Shown here piece by piece: positions 25,403-39,600 of a DNA stretch of 64,000 bases. The notes beneath the pieces are model-generated. The model was given only the letters and a program-made list of their open reading frames with translations. It searched no databases and was not told the origin of the DNA. Both the position numbers and the translations under genes were made by a program. The stretch is from Ulota crispa. Lineage: Eukaryota > Streptophyta > Bryopsida > Orthotrichales > Orthotrichaceae. The DNA is taken from assembly GCA_963920765.1 (NCBI GenBank), contig OY987243.1, forward strand, positions 26,717,419 through 26,781,418. Direction: 5' to 3'. Position 1 is the first letter of the stretch. The number at the start of each line of letters is the position of its first letter.

Positions 25403-27875
25403 TGCATCTCAGTTTACTAATTCATATGATTGCATTAAGCTTATTTCTTGGAACTAGTATTTGTAATTTTTTTTAATTTTAAAAATGTTATATAAATAAA
25501 AAAACATATACATACTCAACCCTCATCTTGAATGAAGTACTTGATATCGTTAAAACTATCTTTTCAAACAAATATCAAAATTTGGCTTAATTTTAAATCT
25601 TTGAAACAATAAATTTAGACAATAATTATTATCTGAAGAAATTCATTGTCAATGAGTGCAATTGTAAAATGCAAAACTTTGGAGGTGACTTTAATTTTAT
25701 AAACGAAAAGGTTTTTTCTTAACTAGGTGCAAGCTCTTACAGGTATATTTCAAAAGAATTAGGGTTTATATATTTAATAGTTTTGGATAATGAAATGCAA
25801 AGATGTCAAGTTTTGACCACTTGGTAAGTGGGTTGAAATTCAAAGCTAATTTGCGTGTTACGTGTTTCTAAACATCACTAGAGATATAATAAAAAGTAAC
25901 CACCTATTACGATCAATGAGCATGATACAAATCAATTAAGAGGCAACCAAGAATTCCATATGATTAAGCTTCTGTTAACTTGATGAATTTGTAAGAATAA
26001 GTCAAAAATAAAAAAACTCGTATAGAACTACCAAGACTGGAAATTGTTGTTACAACTCATGAAATTACAAATGTATGATTCCATATTCATCCATTGCATT
26101 ATTTCGATAGTCGATAGTCACAAGCATATAAAACATCACAAATGCAAAACCATATGCAAAAAGAATAGGTATTTTCTTGAGAAATTCGGTGATTGGTATT
26201 GATAATTTACCACTTTTGCAAATGCTACTTGAGGAACCTAGAAATGAATTGTATTTTTAAAACAAAGTTTAATGTCTTGTGCAAATTATTTTTTATTGCG
26301 TAGAGTTTTGATGTAATATTAATCAAAGACCTAAAAGTTGAGATGCAATGGAAGAATTGTAGCAAGAACAATAAAATTGGTAGCAATATATTCAACATGA
26401 ATTTTTTAGAATTTGGAAAGAGATAGATCATTTTTGGTTTCAACAATGTAGACAGTTGCATCCAATTAATATCATTATAAAGAAACTCAATAAGATTGAA
26501 GGACCATTTATAATTATATCGTTTCAAAATTTGCACAAGGGTTTTGAAGATTTTATCAATTTGCATTAAAAAAAATTCCTTGAATAAAAAAACACATTCA
26601 ATTTCAACATTGTAAAGTCAAATTGAACATTACGTAATTACTGTATAGTGCTTGACACTTATAACCAAGCAAATAGCACCAATAAGAATTACTAAAGCAC
26701 ATTACTTATACCCATTAGCTTAAAAACAATTCCACTAGTAAGAAGAATAGAACCCATGCTTCATCTTGGTGATCTTGGATTTGAGTAACCTTTTTTGACT
26801 AAGCAAGAGACCATGCCAAGGGTGAATTGACCCTCTCATGCTTGTGCCTAGATGAATAGAGCCTCCGGAATATGTCTATTGCACATCTATGTTTTTGGGA
26901 CACAATGAAAAAGCTCTATAAATTTTCCCAGACAAGGGTAAATGTAAAAAGTTGCCCCTATTTTTGTAGTGTTTAATTATATACTCCTCATGGGTTCTAC
27001 ACTATATCATGGTCTCTAAATCCAAAATATGAATTCAGCATTTCCAAATTCAATATCTTCCTAGTAAATTTATCAACTTTTATAGTTTTCTAAAATGTGA
27101 AAAAATAAAGCTTTTTCACCCTGACCCTACAAACTTGTATAGTTGATTGAACTCCCAACTTCATTCATCCAAGGAAAAGGATAATGAGGGGGTCAGAGCC
27201 AATTTCCATTGACCATTTGGAAGGCCAACTAGTCCTAGAAGGGGGACCTAGATGGGAGGTCAAGATCAAGACCTTTGAGGTAGCTTTCCATTGAGAGCTA
27301 GAGGTCCAATTCTTGGAGGGGCAGAATTTGACTAGCCATTTCCAACTTTAGGTTAGTTTCACTCTAGCTCACTTTGGTTTTACCAAGTGGTATGAAGTGA
27401 CCTGGAGTGGGGTCTTTTCATGATGAGAATCAATCCTATGGCTCATGCTTGAGGGATTAGGTTCAAGTTTTGTATTTTCCATGCATGATTTAGTTACCAA
27501 ATTTTGAGTTCACCAAAATAAAATTGAAGTGAGTTTAAACATTTAGCATGCAAAAACATTGTGGGCATTTAAATGGATACAAAGAGAATCAAATTATCAA
27601 AATCAAATTTGGGTTTATCATTGATGATATCATTGGTTTAATATGTTCCTCCACAAAAAAGGGCTTATGTAGTATTAAATGTTCATGCAATGAACTTTAT
27701 AGAACTTCAAACAAACTACAAAACATGCCTTAAAAATTAGTTTAAGCACAATTGTAGACCATGTCAACCACGTCTTCATTGACATAGAGGATCATGCGCA
27801 AAAAATTGCCTTGGCAATATCATTGCATTGGCCATAGATTGAAGAGCTCCTACCAAGGCTTGAGACATTTCACCT

Positions 27876-28157
27876 CTATCTTCTCTCTCTAGCTTTACAA
27901 GTTCCCTTTTTTTTCTTCCTCTCTAAGTAAACAAGTTTCCTATGCCTTGCATCCTCTTGATCTTGAGCTCCATCTAGACTTTCTACAAGTTTCTCCTTAT
28001 TTGAAACAAGGGCATCTTGTAGAGCTTTTGAAGCCCAGGGCATTATCTTCTTTCTTTTTGCAGTGTTAAATTGAGTCTTCGCTTTTGCTAAATCATCTTC
28101 ACTTCCATCTCCACACTCAAGTGCATCATGTCCCCCTTGTTCTAACCGTGACCACAT
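27876..28157 (-). pseudogene. Possible Myb/SANT-like ORF2 remnant of the PIF/Harbinger element
   Basis: A 93-codon open frame opposite in strand to the transposase. It is rich in charged residues (SEDDLAKAK, ARHRKLVYLERKKKK), as in the C-terminal tail of the DNA-binding ORF2 protein that PIF/Harbinger elements carry. No Myb tryptophan array is visible; the N-terminal part would lie to the right, where frames are broken. A second open frame at 28774-29034 on the same strand (IDLNFQHHDEEVEEG) may be a further piece. The assignment rests mainly on position and composition. Confidence 0.4.
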
Positions 28158-30510
28158 GAAAAATTGTAATTTTGTTAAAAAGCATTAAGGTGAAAAGAAT
28201 CTTTATTGATTCACATCAAAAAAATCAAAAATATATTCTATAGAATTCTATGAAAAATTCAAAACAAGTCATTTTTTTTAAAGAATTCACAAAGACTTAA
28301 GATTTTGAAGAATCAAAATAACATTATAACATATATTCATTCAAACTTATGGAAGAGTTCATGAATTAAATGGATTGTTCAACGCGGTAGATCGTCAAAT
28401 GAGCTAGACGTACATCTCAAGACGCTCTAGGCAACCAAAAGCAAATGTGATTGTATATCTCATTCTTCATTATAATTTTCCATTTGAATAACCATTTTAC
28501 ATCACTTTTTTAATATAACTAGAAAGACAATCTTCCACTAGGAATGTTTGACTCACAATCATACACCTTTTTGAAGTTTGCCATTGTTAGATCCCACTTA
28601 TTTTAGCATTGATTAAGAGTCTTATGACATTTTAATTAATGACACCTCTTAGACAAACTCTCTCCCTTTTGAATATGAGTTTGATTCAACACATGTCGAT
28701 TGGTACTATTTGGACTACTAATTTGTGACCACTCTTGATAAGCCGTGCAGAAAACCAGCACTTCATCATTGTTCTATAGTCTAGCGGCAAAAATGCAACC
28801 CAAATGCACCCTTTGTACAACTCCTTCTTCCACCTCTTCATCATGATGTTGGAAATTTAAGTCAATAGCTTGAACTTGTGCTCTCATGGACCCAATGGAC
28901 AACTGAGATGCTGAACATAGAATTGAAACCAATTTTTTTGACACACTTAAAATCAAAATGTTCCAAAGAATAAATGAACTAAAACATTTGTATGAAATGA
29001 TAACATATTCAAAATTGAAAAATGATGCGTCCAAGCTAGTAAGCTTCTACCTTTTAACAAAAAAAACTTAAATCAAAATTTTAAACTGACAACTTTCCAG
29101 TTGTCATCTCAAAAAAGTAGTACACCAAAGTGCTAACAATAAGTAGTACTCCTTTTATTTTAGAAAGTAACCCAGCTTCATGCTTTTCTCTGTATTAGAA
29201 AAAAAAAGCCGTGTTTGTATCTTGTGTTGGTTTTTTTTAAAATATCCTATGCTTATTCTAAAATGAAATTAATTACTTAGCATGCTTGATGATATTTTTT
29301 GGGCTTTTTATGCTCATTGATTGCTAATATTAATATTACAAACTTGATTTAGTGATTTTTGTTTGCAAATTTTGCCTATCATTTAGCTAGAATCATCAAT
29401 AATATCAACAAAAAGATTTGGTTTTTTTTATAGATGGGACTACTTGGGCAACTAGTCTAACTTGTTCTTTACTTATAATTGCATTAACACACTTCATATC
29501 AATCATTTTTTTAACCATTTGTGACAATAACAAAACACTTGAAATTCAAAACTTTGGTACTAATTTTTTCTCCTTTTAAAAATCCTTAATTTTAGAAAAA
29601 ACTAAAATTATGTTTGGAATGGTTTAAGCCTAATATCCAATAACTTCCAATTACAATTTGTTGTTAATATTCCTTAATCCCTCACAAATTCTCAAATACA
29701 GGTTTCTTTCAGAAACAGAGGGATTATTTAGAAGCTCAAAAAACTTACAAAAACAAGGAGTGAAAATTTTAAACTTATAAAATAAAGATTAAAAATATTT
29801 AGAAAATCAATATGTGCAAGTAGAGATTTTTATGTTCATTATTGTACTCATTTTATAATAGGAGGATAAAAAATAGAAGAACATTAGAAAATTAATATAA
29901 ATAATCCTCTACAAAATAGAAAGTAAAATGTCTATTGAGAATGATACTATTGTAGGTTCCTTTCATTTGTTTACTTTATGAATGAATTTAAAGTAAAAAA
30001 TAAATAAAAACAAAACAATCATAGGCAACAAAAAAGAGCTCTATAAATCAACTATAGAAGTGGATGTACTTCAAAAATTTAAAAATAGAATGATATAAAA
30101 AATAATACAAAGTCATAGTGCCAAACTACTAATGGTACGCAAATAATTATGATTTCAACAAATTTCTACTATATCACTAGTATATGTGATTAATCTTGAA
30201 AGATTATTAACTCTCTTATAATTTTGTTGTTTTATTCATTGCTGAAACCTTGCAATGGATAATAATAATAATATGATTACTTTATTTGTTTTGTAGTTGG
30301 CTTCGTTGCTTGCATTTTCTTTAATTTATTTGCAAAAGGACAATGGTTCATTACTCTTCAATGAGACAATTCCACAAAGGGAGAGCAAGTTTTTCTTATC
30401 ATTATCTTCAATGAGGTTATCTCAATTTAGTGCAACCCTAAACCCTCTATGGAAGACAAAGACATTATTTGTCTCATGATGAATTTTGATTTACAACCAA
30501 AAGACATTCT

Positions 30511-31345
30511 ATGGATTCAATGGAGACCGTAGTAGACAAAATTTGCATTGGTGGGTCTTCTATATATTGCAAAGAAGTAATGCAAAATGACCATGATTTT
30601 TTTGGAAAACGTTCAAAATTTCTATTATGTGAGTTGGTATATACGGATATGCATTACAAAACGCTTCAATTGTTCCATGGTATTTATGGGTGGAAATTAA
30701 AAATGGAAAAACAAGTTGTCATGTCCTTGCGTAGATTGGCTACCGGCAATTTCCAACTAAACATATCAGAGTTGTTTGAGGTGTCTCCAGCAATAGTTTC
30801 AAAATTGTAAAGCAATTCATAACATCAATAATTTTACAAGGCAAATATCATTTGCAGTGGCCTAGCTCAAATGACTTGGACATTAAGAAGAGGAATTTTG
30901 AAGATGTATGGGGAATACCACAAGTGTGTGGTGCCATTGATTGCACTCATATAGGAGTTGATTTGTCCAATAATTCAAGAAACACAGACTTCAATGATAA
31001 GTTTTTTGAATATTATTATGTGATTGAAGCAGTTGTTGATTTGAAGATGCAATTTTTGGATGTATTTGGTGTGGAGCATGATCTACAAGTTCTCAAGAAT
31101 TGGTGATTCTACAAAGCAATTGAAAAAGGTGAACGCTTCAATGGACAAAAGCAACAAATTGTTGGTACATGGATTCCTAGGCTCATTGTTGGGGATGTTG
31201 GATATATACAATTAGAATGGATGTTGGTTCCTCTCTTAGGGAGGAATTTACGCAGTGTATATGAAAGTTATAATATCAAACAGAGTAGTACATGCATTAT
31301 AGTTGAAACATGCTTTTAAAAGGTTGAAAGGGGTGTGGAGAAGTT
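30511..31345 (+). pseudogene. HARBI1/PIF-type DDE transposase, decayed
   Basis: Cut-and-paste transposase of the host PIF/Harbinger element. The segment 30511-30810 carries VVMSLRRLATG and the helix-turn-helix-like FEVSPAIVSK. After a +1 shift near 30800 the frame continues with LQWPSSNDLDIKKRNFEDV and GAIDCTHIGVD (first catalytic Asp). A stop follows at about 31104, then the same frame reads on through LIVGDVGYIQLEW (second Asp) and CIIVE (Glu). A further shift near 31315 leads to AFKRLKGVWRSLCKSM. All three DDE residues are visible, but at least two frameshifts and one stop show it is inactive. An open frame at 30297-30479 just upstream may be a degraded N-terminal part; I do not recognise it. 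Confidence 0.88.
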
Positions 31346-32970
31346 TATGCAAATCCATGTGAAATTTTGTAGAGACATTGATGCCCAAACTAATTTATGT
31401 TTGTTGTACATTACATAATATTATTTGGCTATTCCCTCCATAGCAACGCATGTGCTTGTGGAACTCCCATGGTGCAAAAGAATATCTGCAAAGGATTCAA
31501 TCGGATTTTCTTCCACTTGTTCCATGCCGGTTGCAATGCCTCACATCCTTGCTGCAATTGGCTCTAGCGCAATAAAAACCCTGAGTCTTACTTCACTTTT
31601 ATGAGTCGGAGACACAACCATGTGCCGAATGACAAATGGTTCCATAATGGATGGCCCCATGCATGGATGACCTCGTGAATGGATGGTTCCATGGTGGTTG
31701 TTATGTAAACAATAATAAATAAATAATTATATACCAAATACAAATGAACTAATCATGTACCAAATAACAAAAATTAGTTAATGATGTATTCACATATTTT
31801 AGCTTAAAACAATTACAAATTATAAAATTATGTTTTTTTTTTGTTGTTTGAATAATAGTATAATACATCAATAAAAATATTTTTGCATTTTTACACAATC
31901 AATCTATTAGTAGTGTTCATATAATCAATTGATTAATTAATTTTTGCTTCTTACATAATTAGTTAGTTAATTTGCTGCATACATAATTAATTAGTTAATT
32001 TGGCGCATACATAATTAATTATATAATTTACATTGCATATTTAATTAACTAAAAAAATGATGAGTGCATAATTAAATAGTTAATCTTTGTCAATGAAGAA
32101 ATAAACAATGTTGGGTTATGGTTGAGAAAATTAAAAAGCTAGCTCACAAGAGAAGCCACCATCCATTGCAAGTATGAAGTTACAAGAAGCCATGTAACTT
32201 TGGATGCATGTAAATTTCTAAAGAGGACTTGTTCAAGAAGTGGAGGACCATAGCCTTCAAAATTTTAAACTAAGCTCAAAATAGAGCCATTCAAGAGCCC
32301 CTCCACGCCCTCTAGGTTTGTTTTTGCAATCTCCACGGACCGCAGGCTTGAAGGTCCTATTGTCCATCTAAGAGGCATAAAAACCGCAATGGAAACAACT
32401 TGGGCCTTGCTATCTTGGAGGTCCAGGTGCTCAATGGAAACTAACTCTCAATTCATCTTGGTCAAAAACCAGCCACTCGAATTTGAGAGTTGCTTATTAT
32501 AAATGTCATGCACTATATGACTTTTCCATAGTTGTAAATCTAGGATCTAGTGTACCTTTGAAGTTTTCAGATTATGTAATTGAAATTTTGAATCTAAACC
32601 CCATTTTATACTTACTTTAAAATATGCTACACATGGCTAGCATTTGTAGTCAATGAAAAACAATTTTGTATCTTTGTATAAAATCAAATCAGTTGACACA
32701 ATTGTATCAAAAGTTCATTCATTATTAAGCTTTATGGAGAAACTTTTTTGTTTTTACAAATACACTAATTAAATTATACAATATCACAAGACTTAAGATT
32801 CTTTTGAGATTTCAACTTTTTTTGATTCTTGTAGTCCAAAATTATTTGTATTATTTTTGGTTCAAAAGAGATAATTATTTTAGGTAGTGCAATTGAACCT
32901 CTATAATTTTTGTTTTTAACATTTATTTTCATAGTTTTTTATGATTCTAAATTTTTTTACGGTAATGTCA

Positions 32971-32971
<1 letters not shown>

Positions 32972-33009
<38 letters not shown>

Positions 33010-33010
33010 G
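32972..33010. repeat. (TA)n(TG)n microsatellite
   Basis: A (TA)n run passing into (TG)n through TATGTATG, in intergenic DNA. Confidence 0.9.
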
Positions 33011-33298
33011 GACAAAAAGACACATCCTTTGCTTTCTCACCAAGTTTAAAATCAAGTACATGATTCAAATGTGACAAAGAGAGGCATATAGTATTTTCAT
33101 TTGAGGTGCGTCCAACAAGTAGAAGTGAGAATAAAAAGCTTTTTAGCAAAAAAAATTAAACCATAATAAGTAAGTTTTTGAAATCATTCCAAGTCCATTA
33201 CCAATATATCTCTAGGTTATCAAGATATCTTCAAATTAACATAAAACCTACCATCAATCTATCCCAATCTATCCCTAATCTACAAAATACTCACTTAA

Positions 33299-34210
33299 CC
33301 CCTTTAGGACCATTGTCCCTTTAAAGGGATAAATGGGATTTTGGGCACGTACCTACGGCCTCAAAATTTCTTGATTTTTTGAAACTTTTTTTGAAGATAG
33401 AAGAATACATTGGCTTTTGGGGAATATAATTTTTATTCCAATCTATGCCCAGGAGTAAAAGTTTTGCCCAAATAAGCACCAATTCAAGAGATTGGGCAGC
33501 AAATTTTTTTACAAAAATTGGATTTTTAAAATTAAAAATGTCTTCTCATAGTTTATAGTTTTGTCTACATCTGAAGCTTTGATTCATTCCATTTAGACTA
33601 ATTATGTGAAAGTTATGGACAATCTTGTTTTTTGGGCAATTCAAGCATCTTCTTGAAAAATTAACTTATAAAGTTGATTTTTGAATGCAAGTTTAACATT
33701 TTTCAAAATAAATTGTTGGAAAGGGTGAAGTTTGCTTGCTAGAACAATCTCACTGTTGGGATTGTTGTGTTTCAATTCCATTGCAGGGTTATCAACAATT
33801 TAAAATTTTGGTCTATCTCCGACCTTCTTCTACCTAATTTTTTTTTAAATGAAAATTTATTATTTTTTGTTTTTATTTTTTTGCAAGATTCCTAGCTCAA
33901 CTTTCCACCACAAAAAAATAAAGTTCCAAACTCTAAGGTGCAAAAATCTTAATTTAAAAAAGTTCATAATAAAATAATCTAGTCATGCAAGGTGCAAAAA
34001 AGTTTGTTATTTACACTTTAAACGCAAATATTTGGCTATTAGTGTTTTTAAAATTGATTTTACACGTTCTTATACTAGTCTAGTGTAAGATCCTATGGTT
34101 AGATATGCAAAAAAATCAATTTAGAAAAAAAAAAAAAAAAAAACCTTTGCCATAAAAATGGCAATTTTGAATGTCCTTTGACAAAATAAAGGTTGCAGTC
34201 CTTTAGAGGG
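33299..34210. mobile_element. TTAA-flanked element, 910-bp
   Basis: TTAA at 33295-33298 and 34211-34214; ends CCCCTTTAGGACCATTG and, reverse-complemented, CCCTCTAAAGGACTGC. It contains the phrases TTGGGCACGTACCT and AAAGTTATGGACAAT in the style of the 930-bp class but is diverged from it. Non-coding. Confidence 0.7.
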
Positions 34211-34214
34211 TTAA

Positions 34215-36520
34215 GCTAAATAGCTTTCAAGTTCTAAAGAACTGCTTAGAGCCAAAACTGTCTTGATGTGCATCGATGAGCATAATTGCATGTTTGTTAA
34301 GAGTTGTTGGTGGAAAATTGCACTTGACAATGGATGAAAGGCATGGTAGATCAATTATTTACACTCTAAATTTTAGCACTTCTTGTCTCCTTTTCATAAA
34401 TTTCAAAAGATGTAATAAGTAAAAGTTAGGCAAGGATTTCTACCAAGGAAAAGGGTCTAAATGAAGAATGATCCTTTTGTCACCAATTGTAATATAAGAA
34501 TTTGTAAAATTCACCTTGATCAATATTTGTATGAATAGTCAGAGATATAATTATGTTAGTGTATTGGGTGATTTTGGATCTTACAAGTGGAATTTTCTTT
34601 AGATTGACATATAACAAATTCAATTGGCAAGAAAATTAATGAAGTAACATATTGATCATGCTTAGCAAATTAACGCATTCCTTCAACACTATTAAATTGA
34701 AAAAAATTGAACAGTGCACAAAACCCCTGTACCAACAAAACGAGGCATTGTAAATAATATGAAAGTAAGCTTATTATAAAATCTAGCCATGGTTAGAAGA
34801 CCTAAATGGAAAGCATGAAAGCTTGCAAGTATAATCTGCTTTCAATTGAGTGTAGATACATTTGGACAAATTAGCTTAATCTAAAATTTTGTTAGATTCC
34901 TTTCTAATGAAAACTCATTGTCATTTTGTTCTTTTCATATTTGAAGGTCAAGTTTTTGATAAAAATTCATTTTTTGTTAACTTCTCTACCTTCCATATAG
35001 TTTGATGATTTGCATTCTTAAAATTCATTCAAGTTTGTTATTGATCTTTATAATGAATTTAATATTATGGTTTGGCAATGTGTTCATCCGCTTCATATTC
35101 ATTTTGAGGTGTGGTGGTGTTTTAAGTCTAATGTTGTAATTTGGAAATGTTCCTGAACTATGTTAAAGCTTTATTTTCATCATTTGTCTTCACAAACAAC
35201 ATCCATAGCTGTACACTTGCTAACTTATGTCATCAAAATACAATTCCTTGTTATTTTTATTAGAAACGTATTTTTCCTTACTTTATGATAAATCGTTTTA
35301 TTGTTACAGCTTTATGGATTTGCTGCTTTGAAATTTTAGCAACAATAAAAATATCAGATTTAGAATACTAAGTTATTTTTCACTGAAAGCCCAACATGTT
35401 TGTAGCCCAGCAAGTTCAAGATAGTTACCAAGTTTATGAAAATATGCATGTCACCAAAAAAATAAAATAGCAACTTGATTAAAATTATTCCCTTTATTTT
35501 AAAACATTAAATGACTAGCTAATCTAACAAAGTTCAAGATTACGTAAACAAACATTGTTATGTTGTTTAAGGTTAGGAATTACGAACCTACAAAAATTTG
35601 AGTATATCAATTTCATTGAAAATTTTCTATTTAATCAGTCTGAATTATACTACTAAGGGAAATGGGGTTGCCATTGTAAAAATGCTGTAATAAGGAATTA
35701 CCAAAAAACAATTGATGGTTTAAAAAAAGATGGAAAAACTTCTTCTAAAAAACATGCAGGTTTTTAATGAAGAAATTTGTGTATAGCACTTGTAGATCTT
35801 ACACATGCGCAATTGGTTAATTAGATTTTGACATTACGCTTAGTTCATTGCACATGAGAAACGTCTATGTTTTGTATAATGAAATATCTAAAATAGTTTA
35901 TTATAACATGTTTACTTATTTTGATTTACACAAAGTCCATAATTAATAATTAATATGTAAGGTATTGGAAGGTTTCCTATTATTTTTTGTATGTTGTATG
36001 CAATACATCCTCAAATACATCATGAGATCTACGCAAAACATACAAAAGATCTATTGTCCCTCAAAATTGGGAAGTCTCTCTATGTTTTGCAAATAAAATC
36101 TCAAATTTACATAAATATTCTAAATCTAGTTATAGACATGACATTTTTTTTAAAGTTTAAATATACAAGATAATGTATCAATTATTATTAAAGTGTAATT
36201 TATTGAAACAACATCTCCATGTTGTTAATGCAACATTTTAAGGCGGCATGTGACTTTTGTAAACATTACTATCATAGTGTGCATGTCAATGTTCATTCTT
36301 ACAACCAAAAGAGAACAAAAGTTGAATAGAGAATAGAGGAAAAAAAAAACACTTGGAAGAATTGCGCCATAACAAAATTTGACAAAACTAAAAAAAGCAA
36401 AACATTGCAACTTGTCTAGCACCAACTTTCAAAAACAAGGTGCATTGGTAAAAGAGAGCGGGAATAAACAAAAGTATAAAGCAATAGAAGAAAACATGAC
36501 TTAACCCATGTGCCCACCTT
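34215..36520. other. AT-rich intergenic stretch with nothing recognised
   Basis: It separates the 33.3-34.2 kb TTAA element from the 3' end of the calcyphosin-like gene. No open frame with a recognisable motif. Confidence 0.5.
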
Positions 36521-36568
36521 GAAGGTGTTGCATTAACAATATGGGGGTGTCACTTTTGCAGTTCCTTT
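36521..36568. mobile_element. Diverged end of the GGGAATTGCTAAAGCC MITE family
   Basis: GGTGTTGCATTAACAATATG and GGGTGTCACTTTTGCAGTTC align with the right end of the element at 15193-15599. The partner end was not located. It lies just downstream of the calcyphosin-like gene. Confidence 0.4.
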
Positions 36569-36674
36569 CATTTATGTTTAAAATGTACACAAAATATTTA
36601 CAAACACAATTTTTTTATTTTTCAAATTGATTTTTTTTTTTATACACGTATAAGTTTTGTGAAAATGAAAACAT

Positions 36675-39600
36675 CTAAGGAGGAGGGTCAATATCCGTTG
36701 TAAATGCAAGATAATTTACAGTTCTGTTTTTGATGTCATCATACTTTGCACATAATAAAGCGGTTTCATGTGGCTCTAATTCTACATTAAGTACACTACT
36801 CAAAGCTTGAGCAAATTGGGTATATGTTACATGACCTACAGCACCAATACACATTTTTGTTTGAGCAAAGTCTCTAAATGAACCACGTACGTAGATTCGG
36901 CGGTCATATAATTCTTTTTTAATTCGAGCCATAAGTTCATTAGCAGCTTTTTCTCTTTTAGCATCCAAAACAACCGGACAAGTGAGGAATCTATCCGGGG
37001 TGAGACCGTCCAACTTAGGCACCTTCAATACCTATACACAACAATACAAATATTGGTTTCGTTAGTAGTAACATCAAAATATACTAGAAAAATTAATCTA
37101 AATGATGTATTTAAATATTTGTGGACAATCCAAAGTTCATATATAATAATCTAGAATATATAATAACCTAGTAATAAATTTGATTGCATTAGTTTGTAAA
37201 ACATTGAAAAATATGTGTAAAACATGGAGATACACATGCAAAACATGGGGACATCTTTGGATGCTCAAAACATAAAAAGTTCAATACTACATTAATAGTT
37301 TAGAAGTAGTTAACATTAGAAAAAAGAATGTGCACAATGACTAATCAATGAATGAACAACAATTAGAATGAGTCATTGTGGATAATTTTTCAATCATTGT
37401 AGATATAGTTTTTCTTTTAGTGTAAGGGTTGCTCCACACTGTGGCCAACCAAATCAAGAGGTTGTGAGATTGAGTGACCAAACTTTCTTGAGAGGTTTAA
37501 AGAAATGGGCTAAAAAACTACAATAAAATATTATTTTTGAAACCTTTACTCAACCATAGTGTGAAGCCTCCAAAGGCAAAGCCCAAAGTCCAAACCCATA
37601 ACAAAAAGCAAAACCTTCCAATCTAATGGCTAAGATCTTGTAAGTTTTTGATTATTTAATAAAAATAAAAATTCACTGCCTCTTGACCATAGTTTGGATC
37701 TCCATTTTTGCTTGACCCAAACTTTTTTTAAAGGGATGTTTTTTTGGTTGACAAGTGATGTCAAGTAGACAATATGGAGGGTGACAAACTTTGAACTTTA
37801 GTATCAAGTATGGAGGTTCAAAAGTCCAAAATCTTGAATTCTTACAATGCAATTGGTGAAAATTGATGGCCTCTCAACCTTTGGCCATAATGCAAATTGT
37901 GAAATCACTACTATATTTGTTAATTTGAGAAAAAAATCTTTCCTAAAATAGATTTTGCACAATTGGATTTCGCATTTGTGAAAATATTTTGATTATTTAT
38001 AGTGAGTTTATTGATAGTTCCTTCAAACTATTCCATCCTTGATGGAAGGCCTTGAAGAAATCATTGTAAAATTCACTCTAAATCACCAAAAACTTTTAAA
38101 AACATAAAATCCAAAAGTCCCAATTTTTTTTCCGAATCAATAAATATGGCGTTAGTAATCCTAAATACGTCATATAACTAAATGAATTTGTAATATATTA
38201 AGCACGATTTTATGATTATAGTAATAAGGTGATTTTAATACCTCTCTAAGCGGAGTCTTTTCAAGTTCTTTCAATGTATACACGGTATCAACTTCATCAC
38301 AAAAAGCCGTCCAACAAACAAGGTATTGCGGATCATCATTCATACAATATTGGTCACATATTGTTCGAATATCCTTAGGAGATACAATCAATTTGGAATT
38401 GTCAATAGAAGCAGCAAATTGTGCCTCAAGGATGAGTCTGTGCCGTAATGGATCATAATCCCTGAAAAACTCTCTAATACGATTTCTATTTTTGTAAACT
38501 TGTGTTTTAAGATTATTCATTGCAATGTCTACATTGAAGCCATCTGCACGAATCTGCAAATATGGAACACTCATATAAATAATGCCGTTTGATGATGTAT
38601 AAAAACATATCTATATGGTGCACAACACTTATAACCAACAACTCTCAAATTTGAGCGGTTAGTTCTTCCTCAAAAAAAAGTTACTCCCTCCGTTCCAAAA
38701 AAACCCCCATGTTTCAACAAAACAAATGTCCAAAAAAAAACATGTGTTTGCCTTTTATTGATTCTTTGTGTCTAAAACAAATATATGCTTGCTTCTCTTG
38801 CTACAACTAATCATCAATAGAAATGAATTGCCTGGCGTGCTCAATAATACCTTCTGGGCATTTCACATTCTCCTCAAGCAGGTCCTCAAACAACTCTACT
38901 AAAGCAAACTCGCCACCTCAAGTCCTCAAGCAACTAATTCTATGTAAGCACACAAGACACCTTAAGTCCTCAAAGCAACTAATTACACGTACTAGTCTTT
39001 CAAGTACAATTGCATGAACACCCTTCACAACTAGAAATGTCTTCTCAATGCCATTCTCTAAGCATGGGCAACCATTTAAAAAGAAGACCAAAAGTCAAAT
39101 TGTGGGCGCCGCTCTTCCTCACTTCCCAAAGAGCCCTAACCCTAAAAATCTCATACAAGATTAGAAACAACCTAACCTTACTATTTCCCACCTTTGAATT
39201 GAAATTCAATGTTGTATTTTCTTAATCCTCATCAAAGTCTGAAAATTGGGTTTCTTTTTGGGATGGAGTATAAAAAATCTAAAACTACCAAGATGAAGCC
39301 TAGATTTTTCTCTTCTTGTTAGCAAAATTGTTTTTGAGCTAATGGGCATATGTGCTGTGCTTTAGTATTTCTTCTTGCAAAAATAATTGTTGATTATGAG
39401 TCTCATGCATAGTATGTCTTTTTGTGTCAACAAATCTTGAAATGTAAATCATATGATACATGAAACTTCCAATCAATAAATTTGAGCAAAGTAGCCAATC
39501 TACTATTTTTCAAAACAAAAATCTATCAAAATTTGAGACCACCAAGATGAAATCTAAATTTTTGTTCTACTTGTTAGTGAAATGATTTTAAGCTGATGAA

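Larger units (their letters stand above)
27196..32447 (+). mobile_element. PIF/Harbinger DNA transposon, 5.25 kb, both ends present
   Basis: The ends are imperfect terminal inverted repeats: GAGCCAATTTCCATTGACC on the left and, reverse-complemented, GAGTTAGTTTCCATTGAGC on the right. TCA sits just outside both (27193-27195, 32448-32450), fitting the 3-bp TNA target duplication of PIF/Harbinger. TTTCCATTG recurs subterminally on both sides. Inside are a decayed DDE transposase (+) and a Myb/SANT-like ORF remnant (-), the usual two-gene layout of the superfamily. The element interrupts another repeat (see 26642-32521). Confidence 0.85.
26642..32521. mobile_element. GTGCATGRCAC-type MITE split by the Harbinger insertion
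   Basis: The left part (26642-26808) starts TATAGTGCTTGACACTTATA and contains the GCTTCATCTTGGTGAT core. The right part (about 32455-32521) ends GTTGCTTATTATAAATG then TCATGCACTATA. Intact copies at 11674-11895 and 61571-61793 show these two pieces belong together. Between them lie about 390 bp of other repeat sequence and the whole 5.25-kb Harbinger element. Confidence 0.6.

Noticed and set aside
29146-29175. TACTCCTTTTATTTTAGAAAG as a Stowaway end
   Set aside because: No matching inverted end with TA was found within 1.5 kb; the similar TACTCC at 62068 is also unpaired.
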